Assembly: GCF_002005105.1 (NCBI RefSeq)
Contig: NZ_MSCV01000006.1
Span: 1 to 64,000, forward strand
Direction: 5' to 3'
DNA: 64,000 nucleotides
Origin: Methylocaldum sp. 14B
Lineage (GTDB): Bacteria > Pseudomonadota > Gammaproteobacteria > Methylococcales > Methylococcaceae
Part shown: in pieces, positions 8,466-16,205 of the stretch
Layout: the number at the start of each line of letters is the position of its first letter
Numbering within the stretch: position 1 is the stretch's first letter
The notes under the pieces: generated by a model
The model's input: the letters and a program-made list of their open reading frames with translations, nothing else
Database searches by the model: none
Told to the model about the DNA's origin: nothing
Made by a program: the position numbers and the translations under genes

Positions 8466-8598
8466 TGTAAAAAAAACTGACATTTTCTGTTATCAAGAAG
8501 CCGGAATGAGTGATTAATCCGGATAAACCTATGTCCGTATCCTTTTTCATATGTTTTTACATCTTTATCAGGAAGTTAAAGTGTCAGCTTTTTTTACA
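8466..8598. repeat. 133-bp block with 17-bp terminal inverted repeats (MITE-like)
   Basis: The left end TGTAAAAAAAACTGACA (8466-8482) and right end TGTCAGCTTTTTTTACA (8582-8598) are inverted repeats matching at 16 of 17 positions and starting TGT/ending ACA, as many transposable-element ends do. The interior has no reading frame. The flanking five bases differ (GCGAC and AATAA), so no target duplication is visible. It may be a miniature element or a long-range hairpin at the end of the upstream binding-protein transcript. Confidence 0.45.
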
Positions 8599-8613
8599 AA
8601 TAAGCCGAATCGG

Positions 8614-9582
8614 TTAGCGCCAGAACACTCCTTCAGGTAACGTTCCAGACTTTCCGGTCAATCGTCCCTCGCCCGATTGATGCAGCAGCGCAAAAATTTC
8701 GGCGGCGGCTTTTTTCTCGGTTTCCCCCCAGCTTTTGATTCTTCCGTCGCAGTAATGCTGTCGCAGGGCGTTTTGAATCCGTTCGTCGGTTTCCTGCGTT
8801 AAGGGGACGACCTTGCGCCAAACGGCGTCCGACTCGCAGATCGATTTTTTGGCCGCGTCCGCCGCCTTCAAAAATCCTGAAAGCGCATTCTCGTGAGCAT
8901 TGGCCCAGTCCTCCCTAAAAACATAACCGAGACTCGGTACATCGGCGTCTACCCCCAAGCCTCGAAGTATGCCGCGTCCATCGATAAGACGACGATAATT
9001 CTGAGCCTCCAGTTTGGCGGCGAAATTCCAGTAATTCAGGACGGCGTCCAGCTTGCCTTGTTGCAACTGTTGGTTGAGCAGCGGCGGCGCGCCGAAGACC
9101 TTGTCGGCGGACTTGTCGAGGTCCAGGCCGTGCTGTTTTTGAGCCAGAGCGCGCAGCAGCAGCCAGTTTTTGTCCAATCCGCCGCCCGCGATGCCTAGCC
9201 GCTTTCCCTTGAGATCGGCGATCCCTTGGATGGAAGAGCCGGCCGGTACGATCAACGCCCCATGGCTGGTAGAGTAGGGCAGAAAAGTGACATCCATGCC
9301 TTGCCCGCGCTGATTGGCCACCCAGATCCAATCGGACACGATTACATCGACGCTTCCTCCTTGCAGGGCGATTTTCCCCGCCTCGGCGCTGGCAAGGGGA
9401 GTCGTTTCTATGGTGATCCCCTGCGCCTTATCGAGTTTTTCCTCTTGAATAACGGCAAGCTCCCAGTTGAGCGTGCCGAAAGCCAGCATGCCGATTTTGA
9501 TCTTTTGATCGACGGTTTCGGCACAAACGTGACCGGCAGCGATCAGGGCGAGGAAAATCGAGATGACGATTTGATTGTGCAT
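8614..9582 (-). CDS. Orphan ABC transporter substrate-binding protein (NitT/TauT/SsuA-like)
   Basis: 322 residues. ATG9582 opens a signal peptide (MHNQIVISIFLALIAAGHVCA) that would be cut before ETVDQKIKIG; the frame is open to 9654 but the earlier part is not signal-like. The fold is a periplasmic binding protein type 2 of the nitrate/sulfonate/thiamine-precursor class: GGSVDVIVSDWIWVANQRG, VPAGSSIQGIADLKGKRLG, then an LNQQLQQGKLDAVLNYW helix. No permease or ATPase gene of this class is nearby. Binding proteins of this kind occur as stand-alone sensors or share distant permeases. Substrate unknown. Confidence 0.82.
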   Translation of the reverse strand: MHNQIVISIFLALIAAGHVCAETVDQKIKIGMLAFGTLNWELAVIQEEKLDKAQGITIETTPLASAEAGKIALQGGSVDVIVSDWIWVANQRGQGMDVTFLPYSTSHGALIVPAGSSIQGIADLKGKRLGIAGGGLDKNWLLLRALAQKQHGLDLDKSADKVFGAPPLLNQQLQQGKLDAVLNYWNFAAKLEAQNYRRLIDGRGILRGLGVDADVPSLGYVFREDWANAHENALSGFLKAADAAKKSICESDAVWRKVVPLTQETDERIQNALRQHYCDGRIKSWGETEKKAAAEIFALLHQSGEGRLTGKSGTLPEGVFWR

Positions 9583-9655
9583 GATGTTTAAACCGGTGCT
9601 AAAGAAAGGACTGTAACATTTCCAGGGCGGTAGCTTCAGGATAAAGCCGAACACA

Positions 9656-10726
9656 TCATTGTCCGCATGCCTCGCTTAAAATTCTTGCCATTTTGGGCCC
9701 GTTGACTGCGGTACAGTATTCGCGTTTGACCGCGGCTCGTCCGGCTTGTCCCAGGCGGATGCGCAGGTCGGGGTTATGCAGTAGTTCCAGCAAGGCGGCT
9801 TTCCATTCCGATTCGGTGGAGGCGAGAAAGCCGTTGACGCCATGCTCGACGATCCTGAGGTTGGCTCCGACCGGCGAGGCGACCACGGGTTTGTGGCAGC
9901 CCATGTACTGGATGAGTTTATAGCCGCATTTCCCCCTTTCCCAAGGGGTATCGGACAGGGGCATGATGCCGACGTCAAAGCGCCGGATTTCGTCCACTTC
10001 GGTTTGTTCCGACCAGTCGCGATACTCGATGTCAACATTGGAGAGCCGCAAATGCGCGGCTTCCGCCCCCACCACTTTTATCCGTAAGGGATGGTCCCGT
10101 GCTATCGCCGAAAAAACGTCGTTCAAATTTCGCAAATACTGCGCCGTAGTGGGCGAACCTATCCAGCCGATGGTGAAGATGTCGTTTGGTTCGGTCGGAT
10201 TCTGGGGATAGCGGTTCAAGTCGATCGAGGTTGGGATAAGCGCCACACGTGCGGCGCCGGCTTTAGTCGCCCGCTCGGCGAGGTATTCGCTTCCCGCGAT
10301 CACCGCTTTGGAATGCCGCATGACGCGGTCTATCTTATCGCCCAGGATTTTGCGGATGACAGGATTGGCGTGACGATCGTAGCGGTGGAAGATGGCGTCG
10401 TCGTAGTCGACGACATAGGGAATTCCCGCGCGCGCCATGGCGGTCTCGATCCAAGCCGGAAGCCAGGGCAATACCTCCGCTTCGATCCAGATCAGGTCGT
10501 ATGCGCGTAATCCCATCAGGGATACGATCCGCCTGCCGTAGCCGGCGAGCGCATAGCGCAGCGATTTTCCGTGTCCGGCATAGAATCGTTCGAGATACTC
10601 GTCCTTGAAGAAAGGCGCGACCGTGATCCGAAATCCCTGGCTTTCGAGATAGGGTAGATACTGATACGAGCGGAGCCGGCTGCTGGCCCCGAGTTGGCCG
10701 TAGCGGCTAAGAAGCAGCACCTTCAT
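9656..10726 (-). CDS. Glycosyltransferase family 4 (GT-B fold)
   Basis: 356 residues, cytoplasmic, expected to transfer a sugar from a nucleotide donor to a growing surface glycan. The N-terminus MKVLLLSRYGQLGASSRLRS fits the acceptor domain of GT-B enzymes. YVVDYDDAIFHRYD near residues 105-118 and the donor-domain text FTIGWIGSPTTAQYLRNL and FDVGIMPLSDTPWERGKCGYK are typical of family 1/4 transferases; the last motif carries the usual Pro/Lys-Gly/Tyr-Lys donor contacts. The start codon sits immediately next to the stop of the methyltransferase gene (10727), so the two are one operon. The sugar specificity cannot be read from sequence. Confidence 0.87.
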   Translation of the reverse strand: MKVLLLSRYGQLGASSRLRSYQYLPYLESQGFRITVAPFFKDEYLERFYAGHGKSLRYALAGYGRRIVSLMGLRAYDLIWIEAEVLPWLPAWIETAMARAGIPYVVDYDDAIFHRYDRHANPVIRKILGDKIDRVMRHSKAVIAGSEYLAERATKAGAARVALIPTSIDLNRYPQNPTEPNDIFTIGWIGSPTTAQYLRNLNDVFSAIARDHPLRIKVVGAEAAHLRLSNVDIEYRDWSEQTEVDEIRRFDVGIMPLSDTPWERGKCGYKLIQYMGCHKPVVASPVGANLRIVEHGVNGFLASTESEWKAALLELLHNPDLRIRLGQAGRAAVKREYCTAVNGPKMARILSEACGQ

Positions 10727-11686
10727 TTATCGATCGGCGCGTCTGGCCCAAACCGTCATCCGTGCGGTTTGGCCGAGCCGGCTCAGGATCAGGGCCAGCG
10801 GATAAAGGGGCAGGTTGAAAATTTCGGGATGCCGCTTGAGGAAGCGGGAAACGGTCGAATTGGGCCATTTGTCTTCGATGAGATAAGCCGTGCTCGCCAC
10901 TAAATCGGTCATCACTTTCTGGTAAAGAATCTTCTCGATGCGCCAACCCGTAGCGTTCAGCAGGGCTTCCAAAGTCTCCGGGGTGAAGTGGTACAAATGG
11001 GCGGGCAAGTGCAAGGGAAACCATCGCTGTTTGAACCAGCCGAGTTGGAAGCAGGCCGCGTTGGGAACCGAGATGGCCAGCCAGCCGTCCTTCCGGGTCC
11101 AGCGATGCAGCTTGTTGAGCGCGAGCACGGGGTCGTGCAGGTGTTCCAGCACCATCCAGCCTACCACCAGATCGAACTGTTCGGCGGGTTCGGGCGCCGA
11201 TTCCAGGCTCCCGCAATGAACCGAGAAGCCTGCATCTTGAGCATTCTTCGCCGCCGTGGGCGAAAATTCTATGCCTTCCACTCGCCAGCCTTTATCGGCC
11301 ATTCGCCCTAGAAAGCTGCCCGAGGCGCAACCGATTTCCAGCATTCGTCCCGGTTCGAGTGCGGGCAAGGACAGGCTGTGTATCCTCAAGGCATTTCTGA
11401 CGAATTCCTTAATGGCATTCGCCGCTGTTCTGAAACGCGAATGGGTAATGCGGGTGCCGGCGTAAGGCCCGTAAGTCTCGGGATAGTAATAGCCGATGGT
11501 GTCCGCGGTCGGTCTCGGATCGGTTCGCAACAACCCGCACGCCGAACATCGAACCACGGAATACGTGCCGGGCAGGTCATGCAGTCTGTCCCTTCCTTGC
11601 AGAACCAATTCATCGCGGCTTTCGCAGCCCATGGGACAGGGCTTGCTTTCAAGAGCAATAGAATCTGGCGTATCAGTTGAAACCAT
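10727..11686 (-). CDS. SAM-dependent methyltransferase with N-terminal Cys motif
   Basis: 319 residues. A probable zinc-ribbon-like N-terminus has cysteines in CPMGC (about 17-21) and CSACG (about 48-52), common in methyltransferases of polysaccharide clusters. A class I methyltransferase domain follows: SAM-binding motif I MLEIGCASGSFLGRM near 114-128, FDLVVGWMVLEHLHDP as motif post-II, and GWLAISVPN. A C-terminal hydrophobic stretch is present at about 290-303. It probably methylates a sugar or lipid-linked glycan, judged by its neighbours. It is followed without gap by the GT4 gene. Confidence 0.85.
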   Translation of the reverse strand: MVSTDTPDSIALESKPCPMGCESRDELVLQGRDRLHDLPGTYSVVRCSACGLLRTDPRPTADTIGYYYPETYGPYAGTRITHSRFRTAANAIKEFVRNALRIHSLSLPALEPGRMLEIGCASGSFLGRMADKGWRVEGIEFSPTAAKNAQDAGFSVHCGSLESAPEPAEQFDLVVGWMVLEHLHDPVLALNKLHRWTRKDGWLAISVPNAACFQLGWFKQRWFPLHLPAHLYHFTPETLEALLNATGWRIEKILYQKVMTDLVASTAYLIEDKWPNSTVSRFLKRHPEIFNLPLYPLALILSRLGQTARMTVWARRADR

Positions 11687-11694
11687 ATTGATGT

Positions 11695-12594
11695 TTAGCG
11701 AGAGCTGGCTAGACGGGCTTTATCGATCCACGCCAGGCCCAGACCGATCGGAAGACTGATCCCGAACAGCAGCGGAAAGCCGACTTCCGCCAAGCTGGCA
11801 TATAAGGATTCTCCGGCATGGACCGAGTATCGGATGAAGTTGGCCATATTCTTGAGCTTGGGTTTGATCCCGGTGGGCAAGCGTACCGCTTCGCCGTAAT
11901 AAAGCCGAGCGCCTCTCGGGCTTCGATAGCGTATTGCCCTCGCTTTGGCGGTCAATCCGTCGGGCAGATACTGAATGATCCGCATCACCTCGTTGACGCA
12001 CCGGAATCTCGGATTGAGCCGGTTGAACACGACACCTTCCACCAGGAATCTTTCGCCGGGGATTTCCGGAAAAGGATATGACCGCAGCCGTTCGGTCCGG
12101 ACGAAATAACACTTGTCGCCTTTCATGTTCATTTCGAACCAGTATTCCCGATGGCTCATATCCATGGAGTCCCGGGGAAACCGCTTCGGGACGATGCTCC
12201 CGTCGCGATAAGCGCACAATCCCATGACGCCATCCAAGGACTCTTTTTCTTCGGGAGGAATGGCATTCCAGATTTCATGGAATCGTTTCAGAGTGTGGGG
12301 CAGAAGGAGATCGTCGGAATCCTGGATCAGAAAAAACTCGCCGGATGCCAGGCTCAGCCCCCGATTGATCGCCACATGCTTGCCCCGATTCTCCTGATGA
12401 ACGTAGACGATAGGGAAGCCGGCGTTGGCTTGCCATTCCTCGACCCGTGCCCGGGTATCGTCGGTGGAACCGTCGTCCACGATGATCCACTCGAAATCGG
12501 TAAACGTCTGCGCCTTGAGGCTCTCAAAAACCTCGGCCAGCAACCGAGCCCGGTTGTAGGTCGGGGTGAAGATCGTGAATGTGTATGACGGCAT
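11695..12594 (-). CDS. Glycosyltransferase family 2 (GT-A fold)
   Basis: 299 residues. It opens with YTFTIFTPTYNRARLLAEV and DFEWIIVDDGSTDDT (about residues 34-48), the nucleotide-binding start of GT2 enzymes, and carries a metal-binding DSDD (about 93-96, in FFLIQDSDDLLLPH). A short hydrophobic C-terminal segment near 270-290 could associate with the inner membrane. The acceptor and donor are unknown. It lies 8 nt upstream of the methyltransferase gene and 11 nt downstream of the fkbM-type gene, in one minus-strand polysaccharide operon. Confidence 0.88.
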   Translation of the reverse strand: MPSYTFTIFTPTYNRARLLAEVFESLKAQTFTDFEWIIVDDGSTDDTRARVEEWQANAGFPIVYVHQENRGKHVAINRGLSLASGEFFLIQDSDDLLLPHTLKRFHEIWNAIPPEEKESLDGVMGLCAYRDGSIVPKRFPRDSMDMSHREYWFEMNMKGDKCYFVRTERLRSYPFPEIPGERFLVEGVVFNRLNPRFRCVNEVMRIIQYLPDGLTAKARAIRYRSPRGARLYYGEAVRLPTGIKPKLKNMANFIRYSVHAGESLYASLAEVGFPLLFGISLPIGLGLAWIDKARLASSR

Positions 12595-12605
12595 CGTCGA
12601 ACCGA

Positions 12606-13454
12606 TCAGGCAGACCGCTCGAACAGGGTATTTTCCCGTTCCCGAAGAATGCGGTACCCGTTGTCCGAAATGAGGGATCGTAGTTGTCGTTTCCGCTCGG
12701 CCGTTTGCGGACCGCCTTCGATCTCGACCAGGATGTAGGCTGGTTTAAGCTGGGGAATATCGGCAATGTCATCGAAAAACCGATTCAGGACCGGATATTC
12801 GAATCCTTCGATATCCAGCTTCAGGACATCGATCTTTTTGATATCAGCCATCTGCAAAGCGTCATACAAGGAATGGCACTGGACCTCCTCCGTCTCTCCC
12901 TCGGCCTTGAGGAAACTGTTGGCGCCCCGGTTGCCTTGCCGATTGAGCCCTAGCCGCAGCATCTCCTTCTTGTCCGAGATGCCGATTTGATAGGCGGCGA
13001 TCACGCTGTTCCGACCGTTGATTTCGATATTTTTTCGCAGGAGTCGGAAATTTTCCGTCGCCGCCTCGAAGGCGATCACCTTGCCGGATGCGCCGACGAT
13101 CTCCGCGGCGAACAGCGCGTAGGCGCCGATATTGCTGCCCACGTCCACGAATACGCCGCCTTTCGGCAAACGCTTCATCAGGAATTTTCGCTCCCACCGG
13201 TCGTACATGTGCGGGATGAAGAACAGATTGCCGCCCACGCAATCGGAAGGATCGAGGATCATCTCGATGTCGCGTCCCCGGTAATTCCAGATGGTGGAGC
13301 GAAACAAGGCCCCGGAGATGAACGAGCAGACCAAGGGTTTGACGATGCGGTTGCTGATTCCGCTAAACCGCCAAACGGGCGGAATAAGCCGCGTCATGGC
13401 TTTGGCGGCTTTGACGAAAGGCGGTATCGGGCTGATCGCTAGATCCATGTTCAT
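12606..13454 (-). CDS. FkbM-family methyltransferase
   Basis: 282 residues. The FkbM-type SAM domain is visible as GVFVDVGSNIGAYALFAAEI (about 100-119), VIAFEAATENFRLLRKNIEIN and the acidic DVLKLDIEGFEYPVL near 215-229. FkbM enzymes O-methylate sugars and other hydroxyls in glycans and natural products. ATG13454 is chosen as the start (a second ATG follows at 13448). The frame is open upstream to 14984, but that extension merely shadows the flippase gene in another frame and is not protein-like. Operon partner of the flippase and GT2. Confidence 0.85.
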   Translation of the reverse strand: MNMDLAISPIPPFVKAAKAMTRLIPPVWRFSGISNRIVKPLVCSFISGALFRSTIWNYRGRDIEMILDPSDCVGGNLFFIPHMYDRWERKFLMKRLPKGGVFVDVGSNIGAYALFAAEIVGASGKVIAFEAATENFRLLRKNIEINGRNSVIAAYQIGISDKKEMLRLGLNRQGNRGANSFLKAEGETEEVQCHSLYDALQMADIKKIDVLKLDIEGFEYPVLNRFFDDIADIPQLKPAYILVEIEGGPQTAERKRQLRSLISDNGYRILRERENTLFERSA

Positions 13455-13477
13455 CGTTGATTTTTGTTGTTGGGCGT

Positions 13478-14785
13478 TTAGCCGATGAGACCCAATTTTA
13501 ACCTGGTTTTGACGATTACCAGCGCTGAAAGATTTATGCCGGCGACTGCGATTGCGCTGGCAATAGCCGCGCCCATGGCGCCGTGTTCGCCGATGAGATA
13601 CAGCTCCAAAGGCAGTTGCACGGCCAAGCCGCCGCCCATGAGCCATGTGGCTTCCTTCTGATGTCCGGTCATGGTCAGCAGGATGGTCCCGAGACCGGTC
13701 AGAGCGTACAGCGATTTTCCGGCCAGGAGCATGATCAGAAGAGGGTAAGCATCCACGAACGATGCTCCGAAAATACCGAGTATGTATTTTCCGGTGCCGG
13801 CAATGAATGAGGCGGCCGTCAAAACGAACAAGGCATTGCCTATTGTGGTGATTTTCAGTAGCCGCCGGAGGTCCGGAATCAAGCGATTGTTCCAATGTGC
13901 GGCGATTAAAGGCGCGGTTACGCTGCTGGCCACGACCAAGCCGAAAGCTGCGAAATCTGCGACTCTGGCCGCTACCGCATACGAACCGGCTTCCCGCGTG
14001 CCCACCATCGATCCGATCAGGAGGATGTCCAATTGGCTGATCAGCAGCTGGATGCCGACGACGACGAACATGGGAACGGCCATGGTCAGCCATTCTTTTT
14101 TTCGATAGGACGGCAGGCTGCCGGAAACGCCCTCCGGCAGGGATTGCCGAAGCCATGCGCTGCCCAGCAGGAAGTTGGTCATGGCTACGGCCAGGCTGAT
14201 CAGCATTGCCGTCACGGGATCGACGAAGTCGTGAAACCCGAAATAAATCGCCGACAGCAGAATGATCAGGAGCAGGGGGCGAACGAGGTTTTCCGGGAGT
14301 TCGGCGAAACTGATTTTGAGCAGGCCGCGGAGAACGCCCACGCGCAATTCGGACAAGGACATGAAGGGCACATGGAGGAAAGCCAGGATGAAAACATAAC
14401 GATGCAGATCGTCCATTGTGTCTTTCAGCAGCCAGCCGATCATCGCTGCGGCTGACCCGATGACAAGGCAAGCTCCGAGCGTGCTGCGCGTCGCGAAAGC
14501 CATGAAACCTAGAATGGCGCCCCAGTCTTTCTGCGAGTTGTAAATCGCGACGTACCGGATCGAGGTCTGTACCATGCCCAGTTGGGCCAGCCAGGATAAG
14601 ATCGGGGTGAAGGCGAGGGCGTACACGAATAGCCCGTAATTGTCGGAACCCATGAACCGCGCGGTAATCGCCTGAGCCGTGAACGACAGGCCGATGCCGA
14701 CCGCTCGGAGGCTGAAAGTGCCTATTGCGTTGCGAACGAGATAAAAAAAGGTCCGGTCTTTCCCGAACCTCGGTTTTGCGATCAT
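13478..14785 (-). CDS. Wzx-like oligosaccharide/lipopolysaccharide flippase
   Basis: 435 residues with about 12-14 hydrophobic segments, a polysaccharide-synthesis (MOP/MATE superfamily) flippase. The N-terminus FFYLVRNAIGTFSLRAVGIGL and the following FTAQAITARFMGSDNYGLFVYA are the standard Wzx opening, in which helix 1 is followed by the G-x-x-xYG motif. It would move undecaprenyl-linked repeat units across the inner membrane. ATG14785 is chosen because the earlier frame (to 14881) is arginine/serine-rich and unlike the family. It heads the minus-strand cluster. No Wzy polymerase or Wzz regulator is in the window. Confidence 0.87.
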   Translation of the reverse strand: MIAKPRFGKDRTFFYLVRNAIGTFSLRAVGIGLSFTAQAITARFMGSDNYGLFVYALAFTPILSWLAQLGMVQTSIRYVAIYNSQKDWGAILGFMAFATRSTLGACLVIGSAAAMIGWLLKDTMDDLHRYVFILAFLHVPFMSLSELRVGVLRGLLKISFAELPENLVRPLLLIILLSAIYFGFHDFVDPVTAMLISLAVAMTNFLLGSAWLRQSLPEGVSGSLPSYRKKEWLTMAVPMFVVVGIQLLISQLDILLIGSMVGTREAGSYAVAARVADFAAFGLVVASSVTAPLIAAHWNNRLIPDLRRLLKITTIGNALFVLTAASFIAGTGKYILGIFGASFVDAYPLLIMLLAGKSLYALTGLGTILLTMTGHQKEATWLMGGGLAVQLPLELYLIGEHGAMGAAIASAIAVAGINLSALVIVKTRLKLGLIG

Positions 14786-15038
14786 TGATTCCGATAAGGT
14801 TTGAATGGGTTTGCGCGAGCGCGCGACCGATCTTTTTTGGTTGCGGCACGAAGCGGCGGATGCTGACCCTGAACCGATCAAGTTCGCGCCATCGGGTATT
14901 ATACTGTCCTATTTTCTTGAGTCTTTCTTCGCGAGTTTCGGGACGACGGGCTGCGGGTCGAGTGCGAACAGGCAACCAAGACACGGGCCATACGAAAAGA
15001 CGACGTTCCGCCTTTCCAGGTCATTGAGCCAAGCCGTT

Positions 15039-16154
15039 TTGAACAAGAAACTTTTATTTTTCGTTACCGAAGACTGGTTCGTTTGCTCGCATTGGCTGCC
15101 CCACGTGACTGCCGCCCGTGACGCAGGCTACCAGGTCTACGTGGTGACGCGGGTACGGCAGCACAGGGCTATCATCGAAGCGCGAGGCGTCCATGTCGTT
15201 CCGCTCGAATTGTCGCGGCGCGGCCGCAATCCGATGGCGGAACTCCGGGTGATTGCCGATCTGATCAAGATTTACCGAAAGATTCGGCCCGATCTGGTGA
15301 AGCATGTCGCCATGAAGCCGGTGGTGTACGGCACCATTGCTGCGTGGTTCAGCCAGCCATGTGCCGTGGTGAATTACATGGCCGGTCTCGGCTGGCTGTT
15401 TACTTCGGACAGCGTCAAGGCGCGGCTGCTTCGTCCGGTGGTCCGTGCCGTGTTGAGGCAGCTTTTCGCACGGGGGCACGTTATCGTGGAAAACCCGGAC
15501 GATTACGAGCAGATGATGAGCTTGGGGTTGCCGGCCGCCCGCGTGAGCTTGATCCGGGGCGCCGGTGTGGATCTCCGGGAATTCAGTCCGGCGGTAGAGC
15601 GCGATGGGGTCCCTTTGGTCGTCCTGCCGGCGCGCATGCTCTGGACCAAGGGGGTAGGAGAGTTCGTCACGGCCGCCGAGCGGCTGCGCGCCGAAGGCGT
15701 CGCGGCGCGATTCGTCCTGGTAGGCGATCCTGACCCCGACAATCCGGAATCGGTCTCGATCGACCAACTCGAAAGCTGGCGGCAGAAAGGGGCGGTCGAA
15801 TGGTGGGGGCGGCGGGACGACATGCCTCAAGTGCTCGCCGCATGCCATATCGTCTGCCTGCCCTCATATCGGGAAGGCCTCCCCAAGGCGCTGCTCGAAG
15901 CGGCAGCCGCGGGAAAACCCATCATCACCACCGATACCCCCGGCTGTCGGGAGGTGGTCCGTCACGGCGACAACGGTCTGCTGGTACCGGCGGCGGATGC
16001 GCTCGCTCTGGCCGAAGCGCTCAAAACGTTAATCGAGGATGGGCCGCAGCGGGAGCGGATGGGGCGTCGCGGCCGGGAAATCGCGGAGACCGAATTTTCC
16101 TCGGAAAAGATAACCTCCGAAGCTTTAGCCCTGTATAATGCCGTCCTTTCGTGA
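15039..16154 (+). CDS. Glycosyltransferase family 4 (GT-B fold)
   Basis: About 371 residues. Similarity begins at LNKKLLFFVTEDWFVCSHW, coded from TTG15039; no ATG or GTG lies near it, while the frame is open back to ATG14805. Donor-domain motifs are clear: LPARMLWTKGVGEFVTAAERL, VWWGRRDD equivalent VEWWGRRDDMPQVLAAC, and LPSYREGLPKALLEAAAAGKP with the conserved E-x7-E. This matches transferases that add the first sugars in capsule or O-antigen synthesis (PglA/WbpY-like). It faces away from the flippase operon across a 253-bp gap. The exact start is uncertain. Confidence 0.82.
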   Translation: MNKKLLFFVTEDWFVCSHWLPHVTAARDAGYQVYVVTRVRQHRAIIEARGVHVVPLELSRRGRNPMAELRVIADLIKIYRKIRPDLVKHVAMKPVVYGTIAAWFSQPCAVVNYMAGLGWLFTSDSVKARLLRPVVRAVLRQLFARGHVIVENPDDYEQMMSLGLPAARVSLIRGAGVDLREFSPAVERDGVPLVVLPARMLWTKGVGEFVTAAERLRAEGVAARFVLVGDPDPDNPESVSIDQLESWRQKGAVEWWGRRDDMPQVLAACHIVCLPSYREGLPKALLEAAAAGKPIITTDTPGCREVVRHGDNGLLVPAADALALAEALKTLIEDGPQRERMGRRGREIAETEFSSEKITSEALALYNAVLS

Positions 16155-16157
16155 GTG

Positions 16158-16181
16158 GTAGGTCGGCAATCCCTTGCCGAC
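16158..16181. repeat. Single arm of palindromic repeat family A
   Basis: 24 nt starting GTAGGTCGGCAATCCC match one arm of the element at 5-63 with one mismatch. The second arm is absent. It lies between the convergent glycosyltransferase and pmbA genes. Probably a decayed copy. Confidence 0.7.
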
Positions 16182-16205
16182 GAAGGTGTCTCCGTCAGGG
16201 GAACT

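Larger units (their letters stand above)
8183..8613. other. AT-rich 431-bp intergenic spacer with inverted repeats
   Basis: No credible gene is present. The spacer is clearly poorer in GC than its neighbours. It contains a perfect 9-bp inverted repeat at 8348-8376 and a 133-bp block bounded by 17-bp inverted repeats (8466-8598). The promoter of the GlcG-like gene must lie at the left side, but I could not pick out convincing boxes. Confidence 0.6.

Noticed and set aside
12606-14984. 792-codon frame that would fuse the flippase region to FkbM methyltransferase
   Set aside because: Only the last 282 codons match FkbM. The first 510 are an out-of-frame reading of the flippase gene, which has its own good frame.
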